From Paractinoplanes bogorensis (GTDB taxonomy: Bacteria > Actinomycetota > Actinomycetes > Mycobacteriales > Micromonosporaceae): 64,000 bases of DNA. A program made the translations under genes and the position numbers. The DNA is taken from assembly GCF_018829635.1 (NCBI RefSeq), contig NZ_JAHKKG010000007.1, positions 583,361 to 647,360 on the forward strand, given 5' to 3'. Shown one piece after another: positions 49,479-57,518 of this stretch. The notes beneath the pieces are model-generated. The model searched no databases. It worked only from the letters and a program-made list of their open reading frames with translations, and was not told the DNA's origin. The first letter of the stretch is position 1. Each line of letters begins with the position of its first letter.

Positions 49479-50822
49479 ATGCTTCAGCTCACGCCCCGCA
49501 TCGGCGGGCACCCGGTCAGCGCCGACGACTGGATCGACGTCCGCAGCCCGTACGACAGGTCGGCCGTCGCCCGCGTCCCCGCGCTGAGCGCCGAGCATGT
49601 CGCCGCCGCCGTCGAGGCCGCCGGGACCGCGCTGTCCAGGGACGACTTCCCGCAGTTCCGCCGGGCCGAGGTGCTCGAGTGCGCGGCCGGACTGCTCGCG
49701 GAGCGCGTCGACGAGTTCGCGCTCACGATCGCGCGTGAGGCGGGCAAGCCGATCCGCGACGCCCGCACCGAGACTGTGCGCGCCGTCGGCACGCTGCGCT
49801 TCTCGGCGGTGGAGGCCCGGACGCTGGCCGGCGAGATGGCGCCGGTCGAGGGCGAACGGCTCGGCTTCACGCTGCGCCACCCGGCCGGAGTGGTCGCCGC
49901 GATCAGCCCGTTCACGTTTCCGCTCGATGTGGTCGCGCACAAGCTGGGCCCGGCGATCGCGGCCGGCTGCCCGGTGGTGCTGAAACCGGCCGGGTCGACC
50001 CCGGTCTCGGCGATCCGCCTGGTCGACCTGCTGATCGAGGCCGGGTTGCCCGCCGACTGGATCTCGGTGGTCACCGGCACCGGCCCCGGCGCCGGGATGC
50101 CGCTGGTCAGCCATCCCGGCCCGGCCGTGGTGTCGTTCACCGGCAGTGCCGGCGTCGGTCGGCGCATTCAGCAGGCCGCCCCGGGCAAACGGGTGCTGCT
50201 CGAGCTCGGCTCCCACGGCCCGGTGATCGTCGAGGCCGACGCCGACGTGCCACGGGTGATCGCCGCGATCAGAATCGGCGGCTTCGCGAACACGCAACGC
50301 GTCCTCGTGCACGGTTCGCTGTACGGCCGGTTGCTCGAGGCGCTCGTCGAAACCGCCGGTTCGCTCCGGACCGGTGACCCGCGGGCCGAGGACACCGAGG
50401 TCGGCCCGCTCATCAGCGGCACCGCGGCGGACCGGGTGGCCGGCTGGCTCGAGGCGGCCCGCGACGCCGGGGCGGTGGTGACCGGCGGCGCGGTGGACCA
50501 CGCGCTGATGACCCCGGCCGTGGTCGCCGATCCGCCCCGTCACCTCGACGTCTATCGGCGGGAGGTGTCCGGCCCGGTGGTGACGGTGACCCCGTACGCC
50601 GATCTGACCGAGGCGATCGCGCTGGCCAACGACGGCGACTTCGGACTGCGGGCCGGCATCTTCACCGCCGACCTCGGTGCTGCCCTGCGCGCCGCCCACG
50701 AGCTGCGATTCTCCGGCGTGGTGGTCAACGAGGTGCCCGGCGGGACGGGCGACGGGAACCGCGGGCCGGCCCACGCCGTACGGGAAATGACCGATCTCAA
50801 GTACGTGATGGTGAGCCCATGA
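49479..50822 (+). CDS. Aldehyde-dehydrogenase-fold protein lacking catalytic residues
   Basis: 447 residues. ATG 49479 follows GAGGGGG. The fold is clear: 'EAGKPIRDARTE', 'FTGSAGVGRRI', 'VLKPAGSTP', E242 in 'VLLELGSH'. Yet the oxyanion Asn of the PWNFP/PFNFP motif is T146 ('SPFTFPLD'), and the GQxC segment with the nucleophile Cys is absent: 'GGFAN271-T272-QRVLVH' skips about seven residues that homologues have. The frame is intact, so this looks like an in-frame deletion or a pseudo-enzyme. It is the first gene of a polyamine-type ABC operon where a gamma-aminobutyraldehyde dehydrogenase would be expected. Its stop overlaps the ATPase start (ATGA). Confidence 0.85.
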   Translation: MLQLTPRIGGHPVSADDWIDVRSPYDRSAVARVPALSAEHVAAAVEAAGTALSRDDFPQFRRAEVLECAAGLLAERVDEFALTIAREAGKPIRDARTETVRAVGTLRFSAVEARTLAGEMAPVEGERLGFTLRHPAGVVAAISPFTFPLDVVAHKLGPAIAAGCPVVLKPAGSTPVSAIRLVDLLIEAGLPADWISVVTGTGPGAGMPLVSHPGPAVVSFTGSAGVGRRIQQAAPGKRVLLELGSHGPVIVEADADVPRVIAAIRIGGFANTQRVLVHGSLYGRLLEALVETAGSLRTGDPRAEDTEVGPLISGTAADRVAGWLEAARDAGAVVTGGAVDHALMTPAVVADPPRHLDVYRREVSGPVVTVTPYADLTEAIALANDGDFGLRAGIFTADLGAALRAAHELRFSGVVVNEVPGGTGDGNRGPAHAVREMTDLKYVMVSP

Positions 50823-51835
50823 GTACACACGCGATCGCCCTCTCCGGACTGCGTAAGTCGTTCGGCCCGGTCGAGGCCGTGGCCGGGATCGACCTCGAGA
50901 TCGCCGACGGCGAGTTCTTCTCGATGCTCGGCCCGTCCGGCTCGGGCAAGACCACGGTGCTGCGCATGATCGCCGGGTTCGAGCTGCCCACGGCCGGAAC
51001 CGTGTCGCTCAGCGGCCGTGACGTGACGAAGCTGCCGCCGTACGAGCGGGATGTGAACACGGTCTTCCAGGACTACGCGCTGTTCCCGCATCTGAACGTC
51101 ATCGAGAACGTCGAGTACGGCCTGAAGGTGCGCAAGGTCGCGCGCAAGGAGCGGCGGACGCGGGCCGAGGCGGCCCTGGACGCGGTCCGGCTCGGCCACC
51201 TGAAGGACCGGCGACCCGGCGCGATGTCCGGCGGCCAGCGTCAGCGCGTCGCCCTGGCCCGTGCGCTGGTCAACCGGCCCAAGGTGCTGCTGCTGGACGA
51301 ACCTCTGGGCGCGCTCGACCTCAAGCTGCGCGAGCAGATGCAGGTCGAGCTCAAGCAGATCCAGCGCGACGTCGGCATCACGTTCGTCTTCGTCACCCAC
51401 GACCAGGACGAGGCGCTGACCATGAGCGACCGGGTGGCCGTGTTCGACGCCGGCCGGATCGCCCAGGTGGGCACGCCCGAGGAGGTCTACGACCATCCGG
51501 CGACCTCGTTCGTGGCCGGTTTCGTCGGCACGTCCAACCTGCTCAGCGGGGCCGCCGCGGAGCAGTTGCTCGGTCGTGCGGGCACGTTCTCGGTACGCCC
51601 GGAGAAGATCACGATGACCGCGGGCGAACCGGCCAACGGTGTCGTGGCCGAGGTGATCTATGCGGGGCCGGTCACGCGGTTCGTGGTGGACCTGGACGCG
51701 GGGGCGCGGATGGTCGTGGTCGAGCAGAACCGGCGTACGGGAACCAAGTCTTTGTCGGAGATGCGGGGGAAACGCGTCCGGCTCACGTGGCAGGACGAGC
51801 ACGTGATCGAGATTGGAGTGAACCATGCGCCATAG
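50819..51835 (+). CDS. potA: Spermidine/putrescine-type ABC transporter ATPase
   Basis: 338 residues. Walker A 'GPSGSGKTT' at about 41-49, Q-loop 'NTVFQDYALFPH', signature 'MSGGQRQRVALARAL', Walker B 'KVLLLDEPLGALD', H-loop 'VFVTHDQDEAL', then a C-terminal TOBE domain. This is the PotA/FbpC group. The start overlaps the ALDH stop and its end overlaps the binding protein start, so the whole operon is coupled. It powers import by PotBC. Confidence 0.93.
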   Translation: MSTHAIALSGLRKSFGPVEAVAGIDLEIADGEFFSMLGPSGSGKTTVLRMIAGFELPTAGTVSLSGRDVTKLPPYERDVNTVFQDYALFPHLNVIENVEYGLKVRKVARKERRTRAEAALDAVRLGHLKDRRPGAMSGGQRQRVALARALVNRPKVLLLDEPLGALDLKLREQMQVELKQIQRDVGITFVFVTHDQDEALTMSDRVAVFDAGRIAQVGTPEEVYDHPATSFVAGFVGTSNLLSGAAAEQLLGRAGTFSVRPEKITMTAGEPANGVVAEVIYAGPVTRFVVDLDAGARMVVVEQNRRTGTKSLSEMRGKRVRLTWQDEHVIEIGVNHAP

Positions 51836-53024
51836 AACATTGACGACGATCCTGGCCGCGGGTGTGCTCGTGCTCGCCGGTTGCGGGGGCGGCGGTGACG
51901 ACAGCAGCAGCGGCGGGGGACCGGGCGGGCTGAGCGTCCCCAAGATCGACAAGCTGGCGTCGCTCGGGGCCGGCGAGGGCACGGTCAACATCATCGCATG
52001 GGCCGGCTACGTCGAGGACGGCTCGACCGACCCCAAGGTCGACTGGGTGTCGGACTTCGAGAAGGAGACCGGCTGCCAGGTCAACACCAAGGTCGCGGGC
52101 ACCTCGGACGAGATGGTCACGCTGATGAAGACCGGCGAGTACGACGTGGTCTCGGCCTCGGGCGACGCGTCGCTGCGGCTGATCTACGGCGGTGACGTCG
52201 CCCCGGTCAACACCGACCTGATCAAGAACTACGCCGACGTGTTCGACGGTCTCAAGGACAAGGCCTGGAACTCGGTGAACAACCAGCCCTACGGCGTGCC
52301 GCACGGTCGTGGCGCCAACCTGCTGATGTACCGCACCGACACCGTCAAGCCCGCGCCGACCTCGTGGAGCGCGGTGTTCGACGCCAACTCGCCGTACAAA
52401 GGCAAGATCACCGCGTACGACTCGCCGATCTACATCGCCGACGCCGCGCTCTATCTCATGAAGACCAAGCCCGACCTCGGCATCAAGAACCCGTACGCAC
52501 TCGACGACACCCAGTTCAAGGCCGCGACCGACCTGCTGACCGAGCAGAACAAGCTGATCGGCGAGTACTGGTCGGACTACACCAAGGAGGTGCAGGCCTT
52601 CAAGAGCGGCGACTCCGTGCTCGGCACCACCTGGCAGGTCATCGCCAACCTGGCCGCGGCCGACAAGGCGCCGGTCGAGGCGATCCTGCCCAGCGAGGGG
52701 GCGACCGGCTGGTCCGACACCTGGATGATCTCGTCCAAGGCCAAGCACCCGAACTGCGGCTACCTGTGGATGAACCACATCATCTCGCCCAAGGCCAACG
52801 CCGGGGTGGCCGAGTGGTTCGGCGAGGCGCCGGCCAACAAGCTGTCCTGCGCCGAGACGGCCGACAAGAACCACTGCAAGACGTTCCACGCCGAGGACGA
52901 GGCCTACTTCTCCAACGTCTGGTACTGGACCACCCCGCTGGCCCAGTGCGTCGACGGTCGCACCGATGTGACCTGCAAGGACTACGCGGCGTGGACCCAG
53001 GCGTGGACAACGATCAAGGGTTAG
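51825..53024 (+). CDS. potD: Polyamine-type ABC substrate-binding lipoprotein
   Basis: 399 residues. Lipobox L-A-G-C20, then a Gly/Ser-rich linker. PotD/PotF-like features: 'NIIAWAGYVEDG', 'FEKETGCQVNTKVAGTSDEMVTLMKTGEYDVVSASGDASLRLI', 'YGVPHGRGANLLMYRTD' and 'WSDTWMISSKAKHPNCGYLWMN' (blocks shortened). It binds spermidine, putrescine or a related cation outside the cell. It overlaps potA by 11 bp. The Cys pairs near the C-terminus ('SCAETADKNHCKTF', 'QCVDGRTDVTCKDY') suggest disulfides. Confidence 0.9.
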   Translation: MRHRTLTTILAAGVLVLAGCGGGGDDSSSGGGPGGLSVPKIDKLASLGAGEGTVNIIAWAGYVEDGSTDPKVDWVSDFEKETGCQVNTKVAGTSDEMVTLMKTGEYDVVSASGDASLRLIYGGDVAPVNTDLIKNYADVFDGLKDKAWNSVNNQPYGVPHGRGANLLMYRTDTVKPAPTSWSAVFDANSPYKGKITAYDSPIYIADAALYLMKTKPDLGIKNPYALDDTQFKAATDLLTEQNKLIGEYWSDYTKEVQAFKSGDSVLGTTWQVIANLAAADKAPVEAILPSEGATGWSDTWMISSKAKHPNCGYLWMNHIISPKANAGVAEWFGEAPANKLSCAETADKNHCKTFHAEDEAYFSNVWYWTTPLAQCVDGRTDVTCKDYAAWTQAWTTIKG

Positions 53025-53845
53025 GCGGCCGCCGGCGGTGGCAGTTGGCCGCCCTGCTCTCGGCGCCCATGCTCTGGCTCGGCGTCGCCTATCTGGGCGC
53101 GCTGGCCGTGCTGCTGGTGTCCGCGTTCTGGACGGTCAACGGCTTCACCGGCGAGGTGGTGCGGGAGTTCTCGCTGCAGAACTTCCGCACCATCGCCACC
53201 GAGGAGGTCTACCGCAACGTCACGCTGCGCAGCGTCGGAGTGGCGGTCGCGGTCACCGTGATCTGCGTCGTGCTCGCGCTGCCGATGGCGTTCTACATGG
53301 CCAAGGTCGCTTCACCCCGTACGAGGGGCTGGCTGGTGATCGCCATCCTGACCCCGCTCTGGGCCAGCTACCTGGTCAAGGCGTACGCGTGGCGGGTGCT
53401 GCTGGCCAACGACGGGCCGCTCGACTCCGTGATCGGCACGCCCGGGTACGGCCTGGTCGCCGTGGTCATCGTGCTCACCTACCTGTGGCTGCCCTACATG
53501 ATCCTGCCGATCTACGCCGGCCTCGAACGGCTGCCCGACTCGCTGCTCGAGGCGTCGGCCGACCTCGGCGCCCGGGGCGGCCGGACGTTCCGTGGGGTGG
53601 TGCTGCCGATCCTGATCCCGTCGATCTTCGCCGGCTCGATCTTCACCTTCTCGCTGTCGCTCGGCGACTACATCACCGTGCAGATCGTCGGCGGCAAGTC
53701 CCAGCTCATCGGCAACCTGGTCTACGCCAACGTCGGCGCGGCCAACAACCTGCCGTTCGCCGCGGCCATCGCGTGCGTGCCGGTGATCATCATGGTCGTC
53801 TACCTGACCGCGGTCCGCCGCTCGGGCGCCCTGGAGGAGCTGTGA
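53003..53845 (+). CDS. potB: Polyamine-type ABC permease (PotB)
   Basis: About 280 residues from GTG 53003, which lies 22 bp inside potD; no better start is in frame. Six helices start with 'LAALLSAPMLWLGVAYLGALAVLLVSAFW'. EAA loop 'LLEASADLGARGGRTFRGVVLPI'. Together with PotC it forms the membrane channel. It ends in a GTGA overlap with potC. Confidence 0.88.
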   Translation: MDNDQGLGGRRRWQLAALLSAPMLWLGVAYLGALAVLLVSAFWTVNGFTGEVVREFSLQNFRTIATEEVYRNVTLRSVGVAVAVTVICVVLALPMAFYMAKVASPRTRGWLVIAILTPLWASYLVKAYAWRVLLANDGPLDSVIGTPGYGLVAVVIVLTYLWLPYMILPIYAGLERLPDSLLEASADLGARGGRTFRGVVLPILIPSIFAGSIFTFSLSLGDYITVQIVGGKSQLIGNLVYANVGAANNLPFAAAIACVPVIIMVVYLTAVRRSGALEEL

Positions 53846-54642
53846 CGCGCTGGGTTCTCCGGGTGGTGATGGCGCTCGGCCTGCTCTTCATCTATGTGCC
53901 GCTGCTGCTCGTGCTGGTCAACTCGTTCAACGGCGACCGGACGTTCGGCTGGCCGCCCCACGACTTCACGACCCGCTGGTGGACGGCGGCCTGGAACAAC
54001 GGTGGCGCCCGGGACGCCCTGTGGACCTCGGTCAAGGCCGGCCTCGGCGCCACCGCGATCGCGCTGGTGCTGGGCACGATGGTCGCGTTCGCCGTGCAGC
54101 GCTTCAAGTTCTTCGGCCGCGACACCGTTTCGCTGCTGATCGTGCTGCCGATCGCGCTGCCCGGCATCGTCACCGGCATCGCCCTGGACAGCGCGTGGCG
54201 CTCGGTGATCGAGCCGCTCGGGCTGGGCAAAGGCCTGTTCTCGGTGATCGTCGGGCACGCCACGTTCTGCGTGGTCACCGTCTACAACAACGTGCTGGCC
54301 CGGTTGCGCCGCAGCGGGATCTCGCTCGAGGAGGCGTCGGCCGACCTGGGCGCCCGGCCCGGCCAGACGTTCCGCTACATCACGTTCCCGATGATCCGCT
54401 CGGCCCTGCTGGCGGGCGGGCTGCTGGCGTTCGCGCTGTCCTTCGACGAGATCATCGTGACCACGTTCACCGCGGGTCCGGGCATCCAGACGCTCCCGAT
54501 CTGGATCTTCAACAACCTGTTCCGGCCGAACCAGGCGCCGGTCGTCAACGTCGTGGCGGCCGTGCTGATCGTGCTCTCCGTGCTGCCGGTGTGGCTGGCG
54601 CAGCGCGTAGCCGGGCCGGAAGCCGGGGCGAGCCGGACATGA
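53842..54642 (+). CDS. potC: Polyamine-type ABC permease (PotC)
   Basis: 266 residues. GTG 53842 follows GGAGGAG. Six helices, first 'VVMALGLLFIYVPLLLVLVNSFN', a typical PotC start; EAA loop 'EEASADLGARPGQTFRYITFPMI'. It is the last gene of the ALDH-potABCD operon, followed by a hairpin. Confidence 0.93.
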   Translation: MTRWVLRVVMALGLLFIYVPLLLVLVNSFNGDRTFGWPPHDFTTRWWTAAWNNGGARDALWTSVKAGLGATAIALVLGTMVAFAVQRFKFFGRDTVSLLIVLPIALPGIVTGIALDSAWRSVIEPLGLGKGLFSVIVGHATFCVVTVYNNVLARLRRSGISLEEASADLGARPGQTFRYITFPMIRSALLAGGLLAFALSFDEIIVTTFTAGPGIQTLPIWIFNNLFRPNQAPVVNVVAAVLIVLSVLPVWLAQRVAGPEAGASRT

Positions 54643-54653
54643 CGTCAAAAGCG

Positions 54654-54675
54654 CCTTCCCCCGTACGCGGGAAGG
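54654..54675. terminator. Hairpin between potC and the membrane protein gene
   Basis: CCTTCCC-8-GGGAAGG with CGTACG in the loop, preceded by AAAA on the plus strand. It lies in the 42-bp gap between convergent genes, so it can stop transcription in both directions. Confidence 0.6.
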
Positions 54676-54684
54676 AAGTTGATC

Positions 54685-55239
54685 TTATGCCAGTGCCTGA
54701 CCCGCCGACTGGGTCTCGGTCGGCTGGGGCGCGGCATGGTGGGTCAGCACGGCGCCGGTCATGAACACCCCGCCCACGGCCAGCGCACCCACCACACCGA
54801 GCGAGATCTGCTGCTCGAGATCACGCTGCCGGTCGTAGTCGGCCTGGGTCACCACGGTCGTCCGCCCGTTGTCAGTCAGCACGTACTGGCCGTCGCGCAT
54901 CTCGGCGTTGCCGTCCAGACCGGCGAACGCCACCACCACGGCCAGCCAGAACCCGAAGAAGAAGACGCCGGCCAGCATGCTCGCCCAGTGCGGCACGTGC
55001 GGCGGCACCCACGAGGTCAGGCTCCAGCGCGCGCGGGGACGCGTGGTCCGGTAGTACCACCGGTTGCCGATCACCCCGGCGATCACTCCGGGCACGGTCA
55101 GGACGGCCGCGACCGCCACCGCGACCGGGGTCGGCACCAGGCGCACACCGGCCAGCAGGGCGCCGATGAGCGCGACCGACCAGAGCAGGCCGGCCGAACA
55201 CATCGCGCTCGACACGATCAACCACCGCTGCGGAATCAT
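54685..55239 (-). CDS. Small membrane protein of unknown function
   Basis: 184 residues with four hydrophobic helices (about 13-32, 35-58, 85-105 and 150-170). Between helices 3 and 4 is an outward or cytoplasmic stretch 'NAEMRDGQYVLTDNGRTTVVTQADYDRQ'. I do not recognise the family. It begins 11 nt after the alkyladenine glycosylase gene, so it is probably co-transcribed. Confidence 0.7.
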   Translation of the reverse strand: MIPQRWLIVSSAMCSAGLLWSVALIGALLAGVRLVPTPVAVAVAAVLTVPGVIAGVIGNRWYYRTTRPRARWSLTSWVPPHVPHWASMLAGVFFFGFWLAVVVAFAGLDGNAEMRDGQYVLTDNGRTTVVTQADYDRQRDLEQQISLGVVGALAVGGVFMTGAVLTHHAAPQPTETQSAGQALA

Positions 55240-55250
55240 CAGGTCGGACG

Positions 55251-55871
55251 TTATCGGCCGGGAGCGTCCGGCCGTCGCCGTTTCGGAGAATGCCGCCGGT
55301 AGACGCTGACCGTCGGATCGTCCCGGATCCAGAACCGCCAGGCCACGTCGTGGGCCGACGTCACACCGACGCGGGGGCCGGCCTCGATCGGGCCGGGCTT
55401 CCGGTCGCCGGCCCGGAGCGTGAGGGGCCCGGTCCCGTCGATGACCGACGTGCCGTTGGCGCCGCGGTCGAGCGCGAGCACCTGCATGAGTTTACCCGGG
55501 CCGGACGCGAGATCGTGATCCTTACGGGCGGCGGGCCGGCGCTCCCGGGCGTACGGGAAACCCTCGATCACCTCGCCGGCCCGCAGCAGCACGGCGGCCG
55601 CGCGACCCTCCTCGCCGCAGACGAGGTTGGCGCAGAAGTACATGCCGTAGATCTGATAGACGTAGAGGAATCCGGCCGGGCCGAACATGACCTCGTTGCG
55701 GCTGGTCATCCCGCGGTGCGCGTGCGACGCCGGATCTTCGCCGAGCCCGCTGTACGCCTCGACCTCGGTGAGCCGCAGCGTGACCCCGTTGGCCGTGACC
55801 CGCCGGCCGAGCAGTTCCCGGGCGACGAGATCCACCTCGGTGGCCGGACGATCGAGCCAGGATTCGTGCAC
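55251..55871 (-). CDS. 3-methyladenine (alkyladenine) DNA glycosylase, AAG/MPG type
   Basis: 206 residues from GTG 55871; the family is about 200 long. 'RPATEVDLVARELLGRRV', 'VEAYSGLGEDPASHAHRGMTSRNEVMFGPAGFLYVYQIYGMYFCANLV' (in family blocks: EAY, DPASHAHRG, YVYQIYGMY) and 'ASGPGKLMQVL' are the AAG hallmarks, including the catalytic Glu in VEAY. It excises alkylated and deaminated purines. It is divergent from the four-HTH protein. Confidence 0.93.
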   Translation of the reverse strand: MHESWLDRPATEVDLVARELLGRRVTANGVTLRLTEVEAYSGLGEDPASHAHRGMTSRNEVMFGPAGFLYVYQIYGMYFCANLVCGEEGRAAAVLLRAGEVIEGFPYARERRPAARKDHDLASGPGKLMQVLALDRGANGTSVIDGTGPLTLRAGDRKPGPIEAGPRVGVTSAHDVAWRFWIRDDPTVSVYRRHSPKRRRPDAPGR

Positions 55872-55899
55872 GCGTACAGCGAAGCACACGCGCAAATAC

Positions 55900-55946
55900 C
55901 CGCACAGCGCGGCAAAGGCGGGAGACAACTGCCGCACAGCGCGGCA
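55900..55946. repeat. 15-bp direct repeat CCGCACAGCGCGGCA x2
   Basis: Exact copies at 55900-55914 and 55932-55946 (32-bp period, three helical turns) in the 93-bp gap between the divergent glycosylase and four-HTH genes. The second copy is part of an inverted repeat TGCCGC-5-GCGGCA. They lie directly upstream of the CAGAAT -10 box of the HTH gene, so they are good operator candidates. Confidence 0.7.
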
Positions 55947-55964
55947 TCGGGCCAGAATGAGGGC

Positions 55965-56693
55965 ATGCGTCCCGACCCGGACCTGCTGCAGCGATGGGTG
56001 CTCCGCGACCACCTCCCGGCCACCGAGGTCGGGTCGAAGCTCGGGCTCAGCCGTGCCGCCGGCTACGGCTGGCTGCGCCGCTACGGCATCACGGCCGGCG
56101 GGCCGATCATCTCGCAGGACCGCCTGATCGGGTTCTGGCGCGCGGGCATGCTGGCGTCGTGGATCGCGGTCGAGACCGGGCTGGAAGCCGACGCCGTCCG
56201 CGAACGCCTGGTGACCGCGGCCGTCGTGGTGCCCGACCGCAGCTACTTCTTCGTCGGCTCGGACGACGACCCGCTGCCCGAGCATCTGCTGCGCGACTGG
56301 GTGGTGCGTGAGGGCTTCAGCGCAGGCCAGGTCGCCGCGCTGACCGGCACCACCGTCCGGCAGGTGCGCTACCGGCTCGCCCGCTACCGGCTGTCGACCG
56401 GGCGGCCCGGCCCGGTGCCCCGGCTGCGCCGGTTGCTGACCCGCGACAAACTGCTGCGGCTGTACGTCGAGCGGGGACTGAGCTGTGCGCAGATCGCCCG
56501 GCCGGTCGGGGTGAGCGCCGAGGCGGTGCGGGAACTGCTGGTCGCGTACGGGATAAAACGCCGCACCGGAGGCCCCCGGCGCCCGCCGCACCGCTTCCAG
56601 GCGACGCTCGACCGCGCCCGGGCCGCGCAGGCCCGCTCGGCCGAACTGGTGACGGTGGCGCGCGGGCTGGCCGCGATCTTTAGATCTGAGTGA
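55965..56693 (+). CDS. Four-fold HTH repeat protein
   Basis: 242 residues. Four similar HTH units of ~35 residues lie at 7-41, 53-86, 108-142 and 162-196. Each follows L-x-x-[WY]-x5-[LF/M]-x-[AS]-x-x-[VI]-A-x-x-[TG]-G-[LTV]-...-V-R-x-x-L ('FSAGQVAALTGTTVRQVRYRL', 'LSCAQIARPVGVSAEAVREL'). The C-terminus is basic. This is an unusual all-HTH architecture; I know no named family. It probably binds an extended or repeated DNA site, maybe the direct repeats upstream. CAGAAT lies 6 nt before ATG 55965, so the message is probably leaderless. Confidence 0.75.
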   Translation: MRPDPDLLQRWVLRDHLPATEVGSKLGLSRAAGYGWLRRYGITAGGPIISQDRLIGFWRAGMLASWIAVETGLEADAVRERLVTAAVVVPDRSYFFVGSDDDPLPEHLLRDWVVREGFSAGQVAALTGTTVRQVRYRLARYRLSTGRPGPVPRLRRLLTRDKLLRLYVERGLSCAQIARPVGVSAEAVRELLVAYGIKRRTGGPRRPPHRFQATLDRARAAQARSAELVTVARGLAAIFRSE

Positions 56694-56702
56694 TCCGAAT
56701 CT

Positions 56703-56715
56703 TAAGGAATCCTTA
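56703..56715. promoter_or_regulatory. Palindrome TAAGGA-A-TCCTTA upstream of the CAP gene
   Basis: An exact 6-bp inverted repeat directly after the four-HTH gene and 75 bp before the CAP-domain gene. It could be an operator or part of its promoter. Confidence 0.45.
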
Positions 56716-56789
56716 GCCGGGCCGGTAAATCCCCGGATGCGACGCATAGTGAGCACGCGTTGTCCCCCTGATCCCGAGGTGACCTTCCC

Positions 56790-57512
56790 GTGTCGCTGTC
56801 CGCAGCCGCCCGATTCCGTTACACGCTGGTGGCCGGAGCCACCGCCGTGGTGATCGGGAGCGGCTTCACCGTCGCCGGGATCACCAAGGGTGGCCACACC
56901 GAGACGGCGGTCGACCAGGCCTCGGAGCAGCTGGCCCTGCCGGTGGTCCCCACGACATCGTCGGCGCCGCCCCCGTCCCCGACGCACTCGGCGGCACCCT
57001 CTTCAACCCCCAAGTCGAAGGCGCCGTCGCCCAAACCGTCGAAGAAGAAGACGACGGCCCCCACCAAGCCTCCGGCCCCGCCGTCGACCAGCGGCTCGGT
57101 CAGTGAGCAGGTGCTGGCCCACATCAACGCCGCCCGCAAGGACGAGGGACTGGCCCCGCTCACCCTCGACGCCAAACTGTCCCGGGCCGCCGCGCTGCAC
57201 ACCCAGCTGATGATCGACGGCTGCGGCCTGTCGCACCAGTGCAAGGGCGAGGGCGGCATCGGCGACCGGTTCAGCGCACAGGGCGTGAAGTGGACCGGCG
57301 CGGCCGAGAACATCGGCTACGGCTCGAGCGACGCCAGCGACGCGGCCAAGATCCAGGCGGCCAACGGCCTGACCGACAGCATGCTGGCCGAGAAGCCCCC
57401 GAACGACGGCCACCGCAAGAATCTGCTCAACCCGGGCCTGAAGCGGATCGGCCTGAGCATCGTCCGCGACAGCAAGGGCGTGACCTGGATGGTTCAGGAC
57501 TTCGTCAACTGA
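56790..57512 (+). CDS. Secreted CAP/SCP-domain protein
   Basis: 240 residues from GTG 56790. One N-terminal hydrophobic segment (about 11-30) serves as a signal or anchor, then a Pro/Ser/Thr/Lys-rich linker (about 50-103), then a CAP domain: 'VLAHINAARKDEGLAPLTLDAKLSRAAALHTQLM', 'AENIGYG' and 'GHRKNLLNPGLKRIGLSIV' (family blocks). The Cys pair in 'GCGLSHQCK' is usual in bacterial members. It acts at the cell surface; the function of bacterial CAP proteins is mostly unknown. Confidence 0.88.
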   Translation: MSLSAAARFRYTLVAGATAVVIGSGFTVAGITKGGHTETAVDQASEQLALPVVPTTSSAPPPSPTHSAAPSSTPKSKAPSPKPSKKKTTAPTKPPAPPSTSGSVSEQVLAHINAARKDEGLAPLTLDAKLSRAAALHTQLMIDGCGLSHQCKGEGGIGDRFSAQGVKWTGAAENIGYGSSDASDAAKIQAANGLTDSMLAEKPPNDGHRKNLLNPGLKRIGLSIVRDSKGVTWMVQDFVN

Positions 57513-57518
57513 TGGTGT

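Noticed and set aside
56694..56789. c-di-AMP (ydaO-type) riboswitch before the CAP-domain gene
   Set aside because: Such riboswitches are common before actinobacterial cell-wall genes, but this leader is under 100 nt and lacks the conserved core.
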